A DNA stretch of 64,000 bases from Anaerolineae bacterium (GTDB lineage: Bacteria; Chloroflexota; Anaerolineae; Promineifilales; Promineifilaceae): the NCBI GenBank assembly GCA_023384415.1, contig JAHDWJ010000024.1, positions 1-64,000 of the forward strand. Direction: 5' to 3'. This document shows, in pieces, positions 18,374 to 27,472 of the stretch. The notes beneath the pieces are model-generated. The model saw only the letters and a program-made list of their open reading frames with translations. It was not told where the DNA came from and ran no database searches. The translations under genes and the position numbers were made by a program. Numbering within the stretch: the stretch's first letter is position 1; every line of letters begins with the position of its first letter.

Positions 18374-19381
18374 ATGCTCAATCAGATTAAACAAGACCGT
18401 TTAGCCCAGTTTGCCTGGTTTGTCCTGGCAATTACTTTAGTGGTGATTTTGGGGGGTGGTTATGTGAGTGCCAGCGGCTCTGGTGATGGCTGCGGCGATA
18501 GTTGGCCCCGTTGTGGGCAGCCTATCAGTCTGGCGGAAGCAGAACCGGCAACCCTGGTTGAGTGGACACACCGCCTGACCAGTGGCATGGCGTTTTTATT
18601 GGTGGTGGGGTTGGTGGTCTGGGTATGGCGGCGTTATGAAGCCGGGCACTGGCTGCGCCGTGCGGCCGCGATCAGCTTCCTCTTCATGGTATTGGAATCG
18701 CTGATTGGGGCGTTGATTGTCCTCACCCGGCTGGTAGCTGATAGCGATGCGGTGGCGCGTGTCGTCACCCAGCCGCTGCATTTGGTCAACACCTTCCTAC
18801 TTCTGGCGGCTCTGATGGTGACTACCTGGGGATTAAGCGGCGGGGGGGAGATTCGGCTGCGGTCACATCCTCAGGTAGTCCGGCTGCTGCTCATCAGCTA
18901 TATCGCCATCTTGGTCGTAGGCACAACCGGCAGCTTTGCCTCATTGGCCAGCCACTTGTTCCCGGCCGAATCTTTTGCCGCTGGGGTGCAGCAAGATTTT
19001 TCCCCCTCGGCCCCGTTTTTTGTCAAATTACGCATCTGGCATCCCATTGCGGCCGCAATCACGGGACTGCTCCTGGTGGTCATTGCCAACCGGGTAGCTG
19101 CCCTGAGACCCACTCCCCACACCCTAAAGATGCGTCAGGTAGTTCTGGGGCTGTTTTTTACAGAGTTTGGCATTGGGGTGTTCAATGCTGTTTTGAACGC
19201 CCCGCTGCTGATGCAAATGATTCACCTGCTCATGGCTGACCTGTTTTGGCTGGCAATGGTCTGGCTAGGTGCGGCCGCGTTAGCTGAGGTTACCGCCCCC
19301 GCCGCCACTGATATAGCCGGTGAACCAATCGGTTATATACCCGATCCGCCGGGCCAACCGTCCGCCGAATCTGGCCGTTGA
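18374..19381 (+). CDS. ctaA: Heme A synthase (Cox15/CtaA family)
   Basis: 335 aa with eight predicted membrane helices. Conserved histidines sit in the expected helices: EWTHR, QPLHLVN, RIWHPIAA and MIHLLMAD. The loop after TM1 has the Cys pair of the prokaryotic type (GCGDSWPRCG). It converts heme O to heme A for aa3-type cytochrome oxidase, in the cytoplasmic membrane. No oxidase genes or ctaB lie in the window. The last 92 bp overlap, tail to tail, the end of the FemAB gene on the other strand. Confidence 0.92.
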   Translation: MLNQIKQDRLAQFAWFVLAITLVVILGGGYVSASGSGDGCGDSWPRCGQPISLAEAEPATLVEWTHRLTSGMAFLLVVGLVVWVWRRYEAGHWLRRAAAISFLFMVLESLIGALIVLTRLVADSDAVARVVTQPLHLVNTFLLLAALMVTTWGLSGGGEIRLRSHPQVVRLLLISYIAILVVGTTGSFASLASHLFPAESFAAGVQQDFSPSAPFFVKLRIWHPIAAAITGLLLVVIANRVAALRPTPHTLKMRQVVLGLFFTEFGIGVFNAVLNAPLLMQMIHLLMADLFWLAMVWLGAAALAEVTAPAATDIAGEPIGYIPDPPGQPSAESGR

Positions 19382-20363
19382 ACCCCCGCTTGAATCGGTA
19401 AACCCCCCATAAGCCATCATCGCGGCCGCTAAATTGGCTCTCTAGTTCATCCGGGTCAGCATCAGGTACTCCCCACAAATCATACCATTGGCAGCCTTGT
19501 GCTTTGGCCCATTCGATAGCCGCCCACTGAATGGCATAAGCGGGCATCCGTTCCCGCTCCTCATTGCTGGAGCCGCCAAAAAGAAAGGTGGCCGTCGGGC
19601 CAATGGCAAAAATCATGGCCCCGGCCAATGGTTTGCCTTCATATTCGGCCAGGAGTAAGGTGCGCTGCTCTGGGCTGAACAGATCAAAAGCGTCCCGGTA
19701 ATATTCGGGAGCATGGACGCCGAACTGGTTGCGGCCGCCAGTAATCCGCATCAACCGATTAAAGGCGGGCAAATCGGCGGCCGCGCCCTGGCGTACTGTG
19801 ACCCCTTTTTTGGCGGCCAACCGAATGTTGTACCGGGTTTTCTGCTTAAAAGAGGTGAGAATGTCATCAAGAGGCGGCCGCAAATCCAACAGCATCGTTC
19901 GTGGGGGCTGAATCGTATCCGTCGCCGCCACCATGTTGAACTTGTGACACAAGGCAGTCCACCGCTCTGGATCCAATTGGTCCTGCCACAGCAGTGGCTC
20001 TAGCTTTAGAATACCGGCTCGATTTTTATAAGCTGCCAGATCAATCTGGTTAAACAGCACATCCACCTGCTCTTCATCTTCCCAATTCACCAGCGGCCCG
20101 TGAGGGATATAGGCCATTTTCACCAGCCCAAAGGCCACCGAGCGGATGAGCATTTGCGCCCCGGCAATCAGTTGACCCTCCCGGCGCAGCCAGACCCGTT
20201 GGGGCGACCAGCCAAAACGCCCTTTCAGCATCGCCCAATGGGTTGTTTGTAAAACAGAACCTTGTGGATGGTTAGCCACAAACGCATCCCACTCGGCATC
20301 CGCGTCAGTGTAAGGGCGGGTTTCCAGGCTAATGGCTTTTTCTAATGTTTCGCGCACGAACAA
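19290..20363 (-). CDS. FemAB-family peptidyltransferase (GNAT fold)
   Basis: 357 aa. Tandem GNAT-like fold of the lipid II:glycine glycyltransferase family: an N-terminal WDAFVANHPQGSVLQTTHWA, central SFKQKTRYNIRLAAKKGV (a family signature), and a C-terminal AIQWAAIEWAKAQGCQWYDLWGV. Family members add amino acids from aminoacyl-tRNA to the peptidoglycan stem peptide. No cross-bridge pathway is visible nearby, so the substrate is unknown. Its 3' end overlaps ctaA by 92 bp. Confidence 0.9.
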   Translation of the reverse strand: MFVRETLEKAISLETRPYTDADAEWDAFVANHPQGSVLQTTHWAMLKGRFGWSPQRVWLRREGQLIAGAQMLIRSVAFGLVKMAYIPHGPLVNWEDEEQVDVLFNQIDLAAYKNRAGILKLEPLLWQDQLDPERWTALCHKFNMVAATDTIQPPRTMLLDLRPPLDDILTSFKQKTRYNIRLAAKKGVTVRQGAAADLPAFNRLMRITGGRNQFGVHAPEYYRDAFDLFSPEQRTLLLAEYEGKPLAGAMIFAIGPTATFLFGGSSNEERERMPAYAIQWAAIEWAKAQGCQWYDLWGVPDADPDELESQFSGRDDGLWGVYRFKRGFNGQIRRTVGPADRVYNRLVHRLYQWRRGR

Positions 20364-20374
20364 GCTCCAGGCAG

Positions 20375-20745
20375 TTATAAAATATTAGGAAGACGAGTCA
20401 TACGGATGCGATGATTCTCAATAACACTAAAATGACCTTCCCAATCAAGGCGACTGTTCAGTACAGCCAGAGCAACTTTAGCCACATGCCCAGATGAAGG
20501 AGCAAAAATGCGAAAAGGACAATTCCCACAGAAGCAGGCAATTTTGCTTTGAATGCCAATTCACCCAAATCTTTGGCAAAAGTAAGAAGTATGCGTTTTT
20601 CTGCTTGGGCCTGAGCGAGAACAGCATGATCAGAGCTACCAGCAGCAGATGTTCGAATCCAAACTACATCATGCCCAGATTGGCGTAATACCTCAACTGC
20701 ATCAAGTGAGAAATTTTCGTTAGCCAGAAAACGCATATCAAACAA
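20375..20745 (-). pseudogene. DUF5615 PIN-like toxin gene with a one-base frameshift
   Basis: The first part reads as a DUF5615 PIN-like protein: MRFLANENFS with the acidic-site region, SGHDVVWIRT, and LLTFAKDLGELAF. After PASVGIVLF the open frame turns into a Leu-rich tail and stops at 20458. One base earlier in phase, the family continues as RIFAPSSGHVAKVALAVL and ends at 20375. The total length is one base short of 124 codons. The shift maps to the A-run at 20513-20516. It overlaps the DUF433 antitoxin gene by 8 bp. Either the toxin is inactivated or the base is a sequencing error. Confidence 0.82.
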
Positions 20746-20977
20746 TAACGGCCATAAGCGGGTACACTTTTTCCGATCTTAACGACTCCCCTGCATAGGT
20801 CAGGCAGGCACGTACATCTTGTGAGGTTAACCCTGGATAGTTTCGTAGTACTTCTGCTTCTGACCAACCTTGTGCTAACAGATCAATTATGAAATCAACA
20901 GCCAAACGTGTTCCCTTGACAACTGGTTTGCCAACCAAAATGTGTGGGTCTATGACAATATGCTCTTGCCAGTTCAT
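20738..20977 (-). CDS. DUF433 antitoxin-like protein
   Basis: 79 aa. Typical DUF433 sequence: IVIDPHILVGKPVVKGTRLAVDFI in pieces, then LLAQGWSEAEVLRNYPGLTSQDVRACLTYA, forming a small winged-helix-like DNA-binding fold. It is the upstream gene of a DUF433/DUF5615 pair, a recognised type II toxin-antitoxin-like arrangement, with an 8-bp overlap. It probably neutralises the PIN-like partner and represses their common promoter. Confidence 0.9.
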   Translation of the reverse strand: MNWQEHIVIDPHILVGKPVVKGTRLAVDFIIDLLAQGWSEAEVLRNYPGLTSQDVRACLTYAGESLRSEKVYPLMAVIV

Positions 20978-21198
20978 TTTTTAGCCTCACACAAATGATT
21001 ATCAGTAACCGTCCAGTTCCTCTGGAGACTTGACAGGCTTTTGCGCCTAAATTGCGGCCGCTCCCTCTGGTAATAAAGCTGTCAAGTCTGAACGCTTAGG
21101 CAGTGATTATAACAGAGGATTGTCAGACACAGAAAATCGTGCCATATCTGGGAAAAGTTGTGTTACAATCGGCTCATCCTCAAGCTACAGGGGGTTTC

Positions 21199-21897
21199 AT
21201 GGCCCAAATTCGTTTGCTTTACCGCTTACAAGAGATAGATAGTGAAATCCGTGCCAAGAAGCAGCGGCTGGGTGAGGTGATCCGCCTGCAAAAGGAAGAC
21301 CAGGCCCTGCAGAAAGCCCGGCAGGAGCGGGACGCGGCCGCGCAGCAGCGGGATAAATGGCAAAAAGAGCGCAAACGGTTAGAACTAGAAATTGCCGACC
21401 TGGACAGTAAAAGTAAAAACGCTTCTAACCGCCTCTACTCTGGGAGTGTGAAAAACCCCAAAGAGTTGACTGATCTGCAGCAGCAAATTGAGGCGATGGG
21501 ACGCCACCGGACTACCCTGGAAGATCACCTGCTAGAGACGATGCTGGAACTGGAAGAAGCAGAAACCGGGTTCGCGGCCGCGCAAACCCAGTGGCAGCAG
21601 GTGGAAGCTGCCTGGGAACGGCAACATACGGGACTGCTCCAGGAACAAGATCAGTTAGCCCTGGCTTTGCATAAGTTAATGACCCAACGTCCCGATATGG
21701 CTAAGTTGATTAAACCAGACATTCTGACCCATTATGAGCAGTTGAGTAAAAAGCTGGGTGGGGTTGCCGTAACGATGGTGCAATATAATTTATGCTCTGT
21801 TTGCCGGGTCTCCATTTCGGCGCAAAAGATAAAAACCGCCCAGGAAGGTACACTCGTTTACTGTGGCAGCTGCGGCCGCATTCTTTACGCTCCCTGA
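21199..21897 (+). CDS. Coiled-coil protein with C4-type zinc ribbon (CT398-like)
   Basis: 232 aa from the ATG at 21199; upstream in-frame sequence is not protein-like and a GGGGG precedes this ATG. A long antiparallel coiled coil (residues 5 to about 180, with LYRLQEIDSEIRAKKQRLGE and a NRLYSGSVKNPKEL turn) ends in a zinc ribbon with CSVC and CGSC. The family (zf-RING_7, CT398/YacL-like) is widespread; its role is not settled, and nucleic-acid or flagellar-export binding has been suggested for relatives. It is followed after one base by the next gene. Confidence 0.88.
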   Translation: MAQIRLLYRLQEIDSEIRAKKQRLGEVIRLQKEDQALQKARQERDAAAQQRDKWQKERKRLELEIADLDSKSKNASNRLYSGSVKNPKELTDLQQQIEAMGRHRTTLEDHLLETMLELEEAETGFAAAQTQWQQVEAAWERQHTGLLQEQDQLALALHKLMTQRPDMAKLIKPDILTHYEQLSKKLGGVAVTMVQYNLCSVCRVSISAQKIKTAQEGTLVYCGSCGRILYAP

Positions 21898-21898
21898 T

Positions 21899-22390
21899 AT
21901 GGCTTCATCACCTGACCTACCCCCCACCCATGGGCTGAAACGGGTTAAAAAAAGCCGTTCCCAACGGCACGCTGCCAACCAATGGCTCAGTCATTACCGT
22001 TTACCCTTAGCTCTGGCTGGCTGCCTGGTGGGGGGATGCCTCTTTTTGCTCAATCCATGGGATACCTTCATCCCGTTTAACGAAAGAGCTAATTCCACCT
22101 GGGTAAATTTAGAAACCTGGCTGGCTTATGCGGGGGGTAGTCAGCTAATCGGGGGGCTGCTGCTCCTGGCCTCGTTCCTTTTGGGCATCTTTTGGCTGCG
22201 GCGCACCATGCTTTACAATGATCGGTTTTGGCGGCGCAGCGGCTGCCCCAAATGTGGCGGGGATGAGCTACGTCGCACCCAACGACAGTGGCGAGACAAA
22301 TTGCTCAACCAAATGGGGCTGCCCGTGCGCCGCTATATCTGCGCTAACTGCCATTGGATTGGCGGCCGCATTGATGAAGGGCATCTATAA
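21899..22390 (+). CDS. Two-helix membrane protein with zinc ribbon
   Basis: 163 aa from the ATG at 21899, which starts one base after the previous stop codon, so the pair is probably co-translated. Basic N-terminus, two membrane helices (about 38-58 and 85-108), then a cytosolic zinc ribbon with CPKC and CANC separated by a basic stretch (RRTQRQWRDKLLNQ). No family is recognised. The zinc ribbon and the coupling with a CT398-like gene suggest a shared complex at the membrane. Confidence 0.82.
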   Translation: MASSPDLPPTHGLKRVKKSRSQRHAANQWLSHYRLPLALAGCLVGGCLFLLNPWDTFIPFNERANSTWVNLETWLAYAGGSQLIGGLLLLASFLLGIFWLRRTMLYNDRFWRRSGCPKCGGDELRRTQRQWRDKLLNQMGLPVRRYICANCHWIGGRIDEGHL

Positions 22391-22421
22391 TATTTACAGT
22401 TGATGATTTTAGATTGACACT

Positions 22422-23870
22422 ATGAATCTCGAACAATTCCGCCAATACGGCCACGAGATGATAGATTGGATCGCCGACTATCTGTCCCACCCAGAACGGT
22501 ATCCCGTCCTGTCACCGACCCAACCAGGGGAGATCAAAGGCCAACTCCCCTCTGCCCCTCCAGAACAGCCGGAGACGATGGCCGCTATCTGGCAAGATTT
22601 CCAGCAAATTATTTTGTCCGGCATCACCCATTGGAACCATCCTGGCTTTATGGCCTATTTTGCCAACACAGCCGCCCCCCCAGGCATCCTGGCAGAGCTG
22701 CTCGCGGCCGCGCTCAATGTCAATGGGATGCTCTGGCGCACCTCACCCGCCGCCACAGAGCTGGAAGAAGTAACTCTGGATTGGCTGCGCCAACTGCTGG
22801 GGTTGTCTGATGAATGGCAGGGGGTCATCACCGACTCCGCTTCGATGTCCAGTTTGCTGGCTATTGCTGCCGCCCGTGAAGCAACCAACCTGGCTGTTCG
22901 CACCCTGGGGATGAGCGGCCGCGATGATTTGCCCCGCCTGCGCCTCTATATCTCCGATCAGACCCATTCCTCAGTCGAGAAGGGGGCCATCACTCTGGGA
23001 TTAGGCCAGGAAAATGCGATCAAAATCCCCACCGATGAGCAGTTTCAGATGCGCCCGGAGTTGTTAGAAGCGGCCATCCAGGCAGATATAAATGCTGGTC
23101 ATCGCCCGTTTTTTGTCTGTGCGACGGTGGGAACAACCTCAACCACCAGCATTGACCCGGTACCGGCTGTGGCTGAGATAACGGCCCGGTATGGATTGTG
23201 GCTGCATGTGGATGGGGCTTATGGGGGCGCGGCCGCGATTCTCCCAGAGATGCGGCATATTTTGGCCGGGACAGATAAGGCCGACTCCTTTGTTGTCAAC
23301 CCGCACAAATGGCTGCTCACCCCGCTGGATTGCAGCACCCTCTATGTACGCCGCCCGGATATTCTCAAAAACGCCTTTTCCATCTTGCCTGAATATTTAC
23401 GCAGTGCCGAAACAGATGCCCAGGCGGTCATCAACTACATGGATTATGGGGTGCAGCTTGGCCGCCGCTTCCGGGCCCTGAAACTGTGGTTTGTCCTGCG
23501 GAGTTATGGGCAAAGCGGTTTACAACAATTTTTGCGCCACCATATTGAAATGGCTCAGACATTTGCCCGCTGGGTGGATGAATCCCCCCAGTTTGAACGG
23601 CTGGCCCCAACTCCTCTTAGCACGGTCTGCTTCCGGGCCTCCCCCCCCGGCGTAGAGAATGAAGAAACGCTGAACGCCCTCAATGAAATGGTGATGAACC
23701 GGGTCAATGAGCGGGGTCAGGTGTTTTTATCCCACACCAAACTGCGCGGCCGCTACACCCTCCGCCTGGCCATTGGCAACCTGTTCACCCAGGAAAGCCA
23801 CATCGCCGAGGCGTGGGCACAGCTACAAGAAGCGGTGGGGGATTGGAAAATTGAGAGATTGAGAGACTAG
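22422..23870 (+). CDS. Group II PLP-dependent amino acid decarboxylase (aromatic-L-amino-acid type)
   Basis: 482 aa. Fold type I decarboxylase: N-terminal MNLEQFRQYGHEMIDWIADYL in two pieces, substrate-side THWNHPGFMAYF, TDSASMSSLLAI, active HVDGAYGGAA, and the PLP lysine in NPHKWLLTPLDCS. The C-terminal GRYTLRLAIGNLFT is conserved. It would decarboxylate an aromatic amino acid (Trp, Tyr or Phe) to its amine; exact specificity is not readable. The length matches the family (about 480). Confidence 0.93.
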   Translation: MNLEQFRQYGHEMIDWIADYLSHPERYPVLSPTQPGEIKGQLPSAPPEQPETMAAIWQDFQQIILSGITHWNHPGFMAYFANTAAPPGILAELLAAALNVNGMLWRTSPAATELEEVTLDWLRQLLGLSDEWQGVITDSASMSSLLAIAAAREATNLAVRTLGMSGRDDLPRLRLYISDQTHSSVEKGAITLGLGQENAIKIPTDEQFQMRPELLEAAIQADINAGHRPFFVCATVGTTSTTSIDPVPAVAEITARYGLWLHVDGAYGGAAAILPEMRHILAGTDKADSFVVNPHKWLLTPLDCSTLYVRRPDILKNAFSILPEYLRSAETDAQAVINYMDYGVQLGRRFRALKLWFVLRSYGQSGLQQFLRHHIEMAQTFARWVDESPQFERLAPTPLSTVCFRASPPGVENEETLNALNEMVMNRVNERGQVFLSHTKLRGRYTLRLAIGNLFTQESHIAEAWAQLQEAVGDWKIERLRD

Positions 23871-23921
23871 GGACTGGAGACTGCCTACTCGCTCACTCGC
23901 ATACTCGCATACTCGCCCACC

Positions 23922-25136
23922 ATGACTACCCCTATCACCCACCAACAGATTGTCCTGGGCGTGACCGGCTCAATTGCTTGTTACAAGGCGGCGGACCTGG
24001 CCTCTAAGCTGACCCAGGCGGGAGCGGCGGTTGATGTGATCTTGACGGACGCGGCCGCCCGGTTTGTCACCCCGTTCACCTTTCAGGCTGTCACCGGGCG
24101 GCCTGTTTATACCGATTTATGGGATGAACGGGGGCATATTCGCCACGTGCAGTTGGGAGAGCAGGCCAATTTACTGGTTATCGCCCCGGCCACCGCCCAC
24201 ACCATCGCCAAACTGGCCCATGGCCTGGCCGATAATTTGCTTACCGTAACCGCCCTGGCTGCCCGCTGCCCGGTGCTGCTGGCCCCGGCGATGGACGGGG
24301 GAATGTATGAGCATCCGGCCACCCAGGCCAACATCCGGCTGTTACAGGAGCGGGGGGTGACAATGATTGGCCCGGTGAGCGGCCGCATGGCTTCAGGGCT
24401 GACCGGGCTGGGGCGGATGGTCGAACCGGCCGAGCTGCTGGCCCATATCCGGTTGAAATTGGGGGAGAATGGGGTGCTGCGCGGCCGCAAACTGATCATC
24501 ACCGCTGGCCCCACCCAGGAGCCGCTGGACCCGGTACGATACCTGAGCAACTACTCCAGCGGCAAACAGGGGGTTGCCCTGGCCCAGGCCGCCCTGGACG
24601 CCGGGGCCGCTGTCACCCTCATCGCCGGCCCACTGCAGGTGGCCGTGCCTCTGGGCGTTACCCACATCCCGGTACTCACAGCCGAACAGATGAAGAACGC
24701 TGTGTTAGCCGCTATACAGGATGCGGATGCCCTGTTGATGGCGGCCGCGGTGGCCGATTTCCGACCAGCCCATCAAGCAGAGCAGAAAATCAAGAAAACC
24801 GATCAGGGGCCAGAAATGGTAATTGAGTTGACCCGTAACCCGGATATTTTGGCGGCCGTGAAGGCGCAGCGAGAGGAGACGAGGCGGCCGCATCTTGTTT
24901 TGGGGTTTGCCGCCGAGACCCAGGATGTGCTGGCTTATGGGCAAGAAAAATTAATCCGCAAAGGGTTAGATTTTATCGCCATCAATGACGTAAGCCGTCC
25001 AGATGCCGGTTTTGCTGTGGATCAGAACCAGATCACTCTGCTGGGTCGGGAAGGGGTTATCGCCGAAATTCCCTTGCAAGACAAAAGCGCAGTCGCCGCC
25101 CAGATTATTCACTATCTCGCTCAGGCGTTGGTCTAA
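23922..25136 (+). CDS. coaBC: Bifunctional phosphopantothenoylcysteine decarboxylase / phosphopantothenate-cysteine ligase
   Basis: 404 aa. The N-terminal CoaC flavoprotein half has GVTGSIACYKAADL, the substrate-binding PAMDGGMYEHPATQ and active-site HVQLG. The C-terminal CoaB half has ITAGPTQEPLDPVRYLSN, SSGKQG, and the later KIKKTDQGPEM with the nucleotide and cysteine-binding lysines. It makes 4'-phosphopantetheine from phosphopantothenate and cysteine, two steps of CoA synthesis. Full family length. Confidence 0.96.
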   Translation: MTTPITHQQIVLGVTGSIACYKAADLASKLTQAGAAVDVILTDAAARFVTPFTFQAVTGRPVYTDLWDERGHIRHVQLGEQANLLVIAPATAHTIAKLAHGLADNLLTVTALAARCPVLLAPAMDGGMYEHPATQANIRLLQERGVTMIGPVSGRMASGLTGLGRMVEPAELLAHIRLKLGENGVLRGRKLIITAGPTQEPLDPVRYLSNYSSGKQGVALAQAALDAGAAVTLIAGPLQVAVPLGVTHIPVLTAEQMKNAVLAAIQDADALLMAAAVADFRPAHQAEQKIKKTDQGPEMVIELTRNPDILAAVKAQREETRRPHLVLGFAAETQDVLAYGQEKLIRKGLDFIAINDVSRPDAGFAVDQNQITLLGREGVIAEIPLQDKSAVAAQIIHYLAQALV

Positions 25137-25144
25137 CTTTTTAG

Positions 25145-25173
25145 AATTGCCAAATCTTGAAGATTTGTCAATT
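25145..25173. repeat. Palindrome between coaBC and DUF423
   Basis: Arms aattgccaaatctt and aagatttgtcaatt pair over 14 bp with one mismatch around a single base. It has no T-run. It may act as a coaBC terminator or an operator, since its right arm overlaps the -35 box proposed for the next gene. Confidence 0.5.
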
Positions 25174-25186
25174 CTATCTGTATAAT
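25157..25186 (+). promoter_or_regulatory. Candidate promoter of the DUF423 gene
   Basis: TTGAAG (25157-25162), an 18-bp spacer and TATAAT (25181-25186). Transcription would start next to the ATG at 25196, implying a leaderless or nearly leaderless mRNA. The gene has no Shine-Dalgarno sequence, which fits. Confidence 0.5.
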
Positions 25187-25195
25187 TTACGGCTT

Positions 25196-25570
25196 ATGGA
25201 ACGAACATTCATTTTACTGGGGGCCGCCTTTATGTTTTTGGCTGTGGGGGCCGGGGCGTTTGGGGCACATGGGTTAAGCAGCTATTTTGCCCAATACCCG
25301 GCGCTTAAGGATACCTTTGCCACGGCCGTTCGGTATCATCTTATTCATGGGCTGGCCTTGTTCGCGGCCGCGTGGGTTGTCACTCGTTATCCCGGCAATT
25401 GGTCCCATTGGGCAGGCTATCTGTTCACCCTCGGCATCATCCTCTTTTCTGGCAGCCTTTACCTCCTGGTTCTGACCAATACCCGCTGGTTAGGGGCGAT
25501 TACCCCGCTGGGTGGGGTGGCATTTCTGGCGGGATGGGTGTGCCTGTTTGCGGCCGCGTGGCGAGGGTAA
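25196..25570 (+). CDS. DUF423 (YgdD-like) membrane protein
   Basis: 124 aa with four membrane helices. Family marks: GAFMFLAVGAGAFGAHGL at the start, TAVRYHLIHGLALF in the middle, FSGSLYLLVLTNTRWLGAITPLGG in two parts near the end. The function is not known; members are common single-copy membrane proteins. The gene carries two GCGGCCGC, both encoding FAAAW in the second and fourth helices. Confidence 0.92.
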   Translation: MERTFILLGAAFMFLAVGAGAFGAHGLSSYFAQYPALKDTFATAVRYHLIHGLALFAAAWVVTRYPGNWSHWAGYLFTLGIILFSGSLYLLVLTNTRWLGAITPLGGVAFLAGWVCLFAAAWRG

Positions 25571-25646
25571 ATCAGCGAGCGGGGAACGGAAGAGAGGCAT
25601 ACCTGCCACTTGCGACTCTGCCACTATGCCACTCTAGGAGACATTT

Positions 25647-26003
25647 ATGGCGAATCCTTTTGGTATGCCCGGCATCACAGTTCAGCAGTTAGCGGAAAAA
25701 CGTGAGGCCGGAGAAAAATTCATCCTTTTAGATGTGCGGGAAGATCAAGAGTTGTGGTACGCTTCCTTAGATGGAGCTGTCCAGGTCGCTTTGAGCGAAT
25801 TGTCTATGCGCCAGCTTGACGCTTTGCCCGATGAAATCCGCCTGAATAAAGAAGCCGAAGTTGCCGTTTTGTGCCATCATGGTAACCGGAGTGCCCAGGT
25901 AACAGCCTGGCTGCGCGGTCAGGGGTGGGGCAATGTGGTGAATATAGATGGGGGCATTGATGCGTATGCTGCCCTTATAGACCCCAGTGTGGGGAGATAT
26001 TAG
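25647..26003 (+). CDS. Rhodanese-like domain protein
   Basis: 118 aa. Single rhodanese domain with the active Cys in [16 protein letters not shown] and the CH2A-like LLDVREDQE near residue 30; C-terminal [10 protein letters not shown] is typical. Such stand-alone rhodaneses transfer sulfur or act as persulfide carriers. ATG with TAGGAGA. It is followed closely by mdh on the same strand. Confidence 0.92.
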   Translation: MANPFGMPGITVQQLAEKREAGEKFILLDVREDQELWYASLDGAVQVALSELSMRQLDALPDEIRLNKEAEVAVLCHHGNRSAQVTAWLRGQGWGNVVNIDGGIDAYAALIDPSVGRY

Positions 26004-26025
26004 TTTCGAGTTTAGGAGAAATATC

Positions 26026-27009
26026 ATGAGTAAAACTGTAAAAGTTGCCGTAACGGGAGCGGCTGGCCAGATTGGCTATTCCCTGTTGTTTCGTCTGGTA
26101 ACGGGAGAGATTTTTGGTCCGGAAACGAAAGTTGCCTTGCATCTGTTGGAAATTACCCCGGCAATGCCGGCCTTACAAGGGGTTGTGATGGAGCTGGATG
26201 ATTGTGCTTTTCCCTTGCTGGATTATGTGCTGATGACCGATGACCCGGCCCAGGCGTTCGATGGGGTGAATTGGGCACTGCTGGTGGGGGCGCGGCCGCG
26301 CTCCAAAGGAATGGAGCGGGGCGATCTCATCCGGGCCAATGGCCCCATCTTCACCACCCAGGGGAACGCCCTACAGCGGGCCGCCTCCGACATTCGGGTA
26401 CTGGTTGTGGGCAACCCGGCCAATACCAACGCCCTGATCGCCATGCACAACGCCCCGGATATCCCCAACGAGCGATTTGCCGCCATGACTCGCCTGGATG
26501 AAAACCGGGCTTATGCCCAACTGGCCCAAAAAGCCGGGGTACCGGTCACGGCTGTCAGCAATGTTGCCATTTGGGGTAACCACAGCGCTACCCAATACCC
26601 CGACGCCGAAAACGCCCGCATCAACGGCCAACCGGCAATGGAAGTCATCAGTGACCACGACTGGCTGCGCGGTGATTTCATTAAAACAGTGCAGCAGCGC
26701 GGGGCCAAGATCATCGAAGCCAGAGGGTTATCTTCGGCCGCTAGTGCCGCCAGTGCCGCCCTGGATCATGTCAAAAGCATGGAAAACAGAACCCCCGACG
26801 GCCATTGGTTCTCTGCGGGTGTGCCTTCTGATGGCAGCTACGGCATTGCGCCGGGTCTCATCTTCTCCTACCCCATTCGCAGCGATGGCGCTGGTGGTTA
26901 TGAAATCGTGCAGGGATTGCCCCTCAGTGATTTTGCCCGCGAAAAGATCGCCCTGACCGAAAATGAGCTGCAAGATGAGCGGGCCACGGTAGCCGATTTA
27001 TTGACTTAA
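26026..27009 (+). CDS. mdh: NAD-dependent malate dehydrogenase
   Basis: 327 aa from the ATG at 26026, preceded by AGGAGA. N-terminal nucleotide-binding [15 protein letters not shown], substrate arginines in [23 protein letters not shown], and the catalytic pair Asp/His in LDENRAYAQ and [12 protein letters not shown]. This is the dimeric cytosolic-type MDH. It interconverts malate and oxaloacetate in the TCA cycle. Its transcript ends at the strong terminator at 27055-27094. Confidence 0.97.
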   Translation: MSKTVKVAVTGAAGQIGYSLLFRLVTGEIFGPETKVALHLLEITPAMPALQGVVMELDDCAFPLLDYVLMTDDPAQAFDGVNWALLVGARPRSKGMERGDLIRANGPIFTTQGNALQRAASDIRVLVVGNPANTNALIAMHNAPDIPNERFAAMTRLDENRAYAQLAQKAGVPVTAVSNVAIWGNHSATQYPDAENARINGQPAMEVISDHDWLRGDFIKTVQQRGAKIIEARGLSSAASAASAALDHVKSMENRTPDGHWFSAGVPSDGSYGIAPGLIFSYPIRSDGAGGYEIVQGLPLSDFAREKIALTENELQDERATVADLLT

Positions 27010-27054
27010 AACAGGATTTACGATTGTTGCTTGGGCTGCCCGTCAGCCAGAGTC

Positions 27055-27094
27055 CAAAAAACGCTCCAGCAGGTTAGCTGCTGGAGCGTTTTTA
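27055..27094 (+). terminator. Rho-independent terminator of mdh
   Basis: A 12-bp perfect stem, acgctccagcag (27061-27072) and ctgctggagcgt (27078-27089), with a gttag loop, preceded by an A-run and followed by a T-run. It would work in both directions. Confidence 0.93.
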
Positions 27095-27444
27095 TACTGC
27101 CAACGGTCATAAACTGATATTTTCAGCAGCAATTCTCAATTTAAAACCCATGGTAGGGGTGGGACAGGCGGGCAACCATCCGGGTCAAACGGTTCAACCT
27201 GATTCCCGCCTGTCTCACCCCCTTTACCCCTTCCGTTTCAGCCAAAGCGGGGCGAGACAGGTGGGAACGAAACGCTCCCGTTTGACCAAAATCCTGGCCC
27301 ACCTGTCCCGCCCTTACATTCATTTTAGGGCAAATTGAGAACTGCTGTATTTTCAGTGAGACTAGAGACTCGAGATTAACCAGTCCCCAGTCTCCAATCT
27401 CTACTCTCCAACTGGAATGTCACTTTATGACCACGATGAGTATA
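27093..27444. mobile_element. Family B repeat interrupted by a family A element
   Basis: The outer sequence (27093-27117 plus 27357-27444) is the reverse complement of the uninterrupted copy at 35519-35633. Shared parts include tatactgccaacggtcata, gagactcgagattaaccagt and actttatgaccacgatg. Its ends are imperfect inverted repeats (TATAC..CGGTCATAAACT and TATAC..CGTGGTCATAAAGT after inversion). The family A element at 27127-27347 sits inside it. Confidence 0.75.
27118..27356 (-). mobile_element. MITE-like element, family A, complete, with 9-bp target duplication
   Basis: A 221-bp element (27127-27347), inverted relative to the 18-kb copy, with ends cagcaattctcaattt and aaattgagaactgctg. It is flanked by perfect 9-bp direct repeats tattttcag (27118-27126 and 27348-27356). 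The empty target, cattttcag once only, is seen in the family B copy at 35.6 kb. No ORF of note. Confidence 0.92.
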
Positions 27445-27472
27445 GATCAAGCTGTTTAAGGGAAACTCACGC

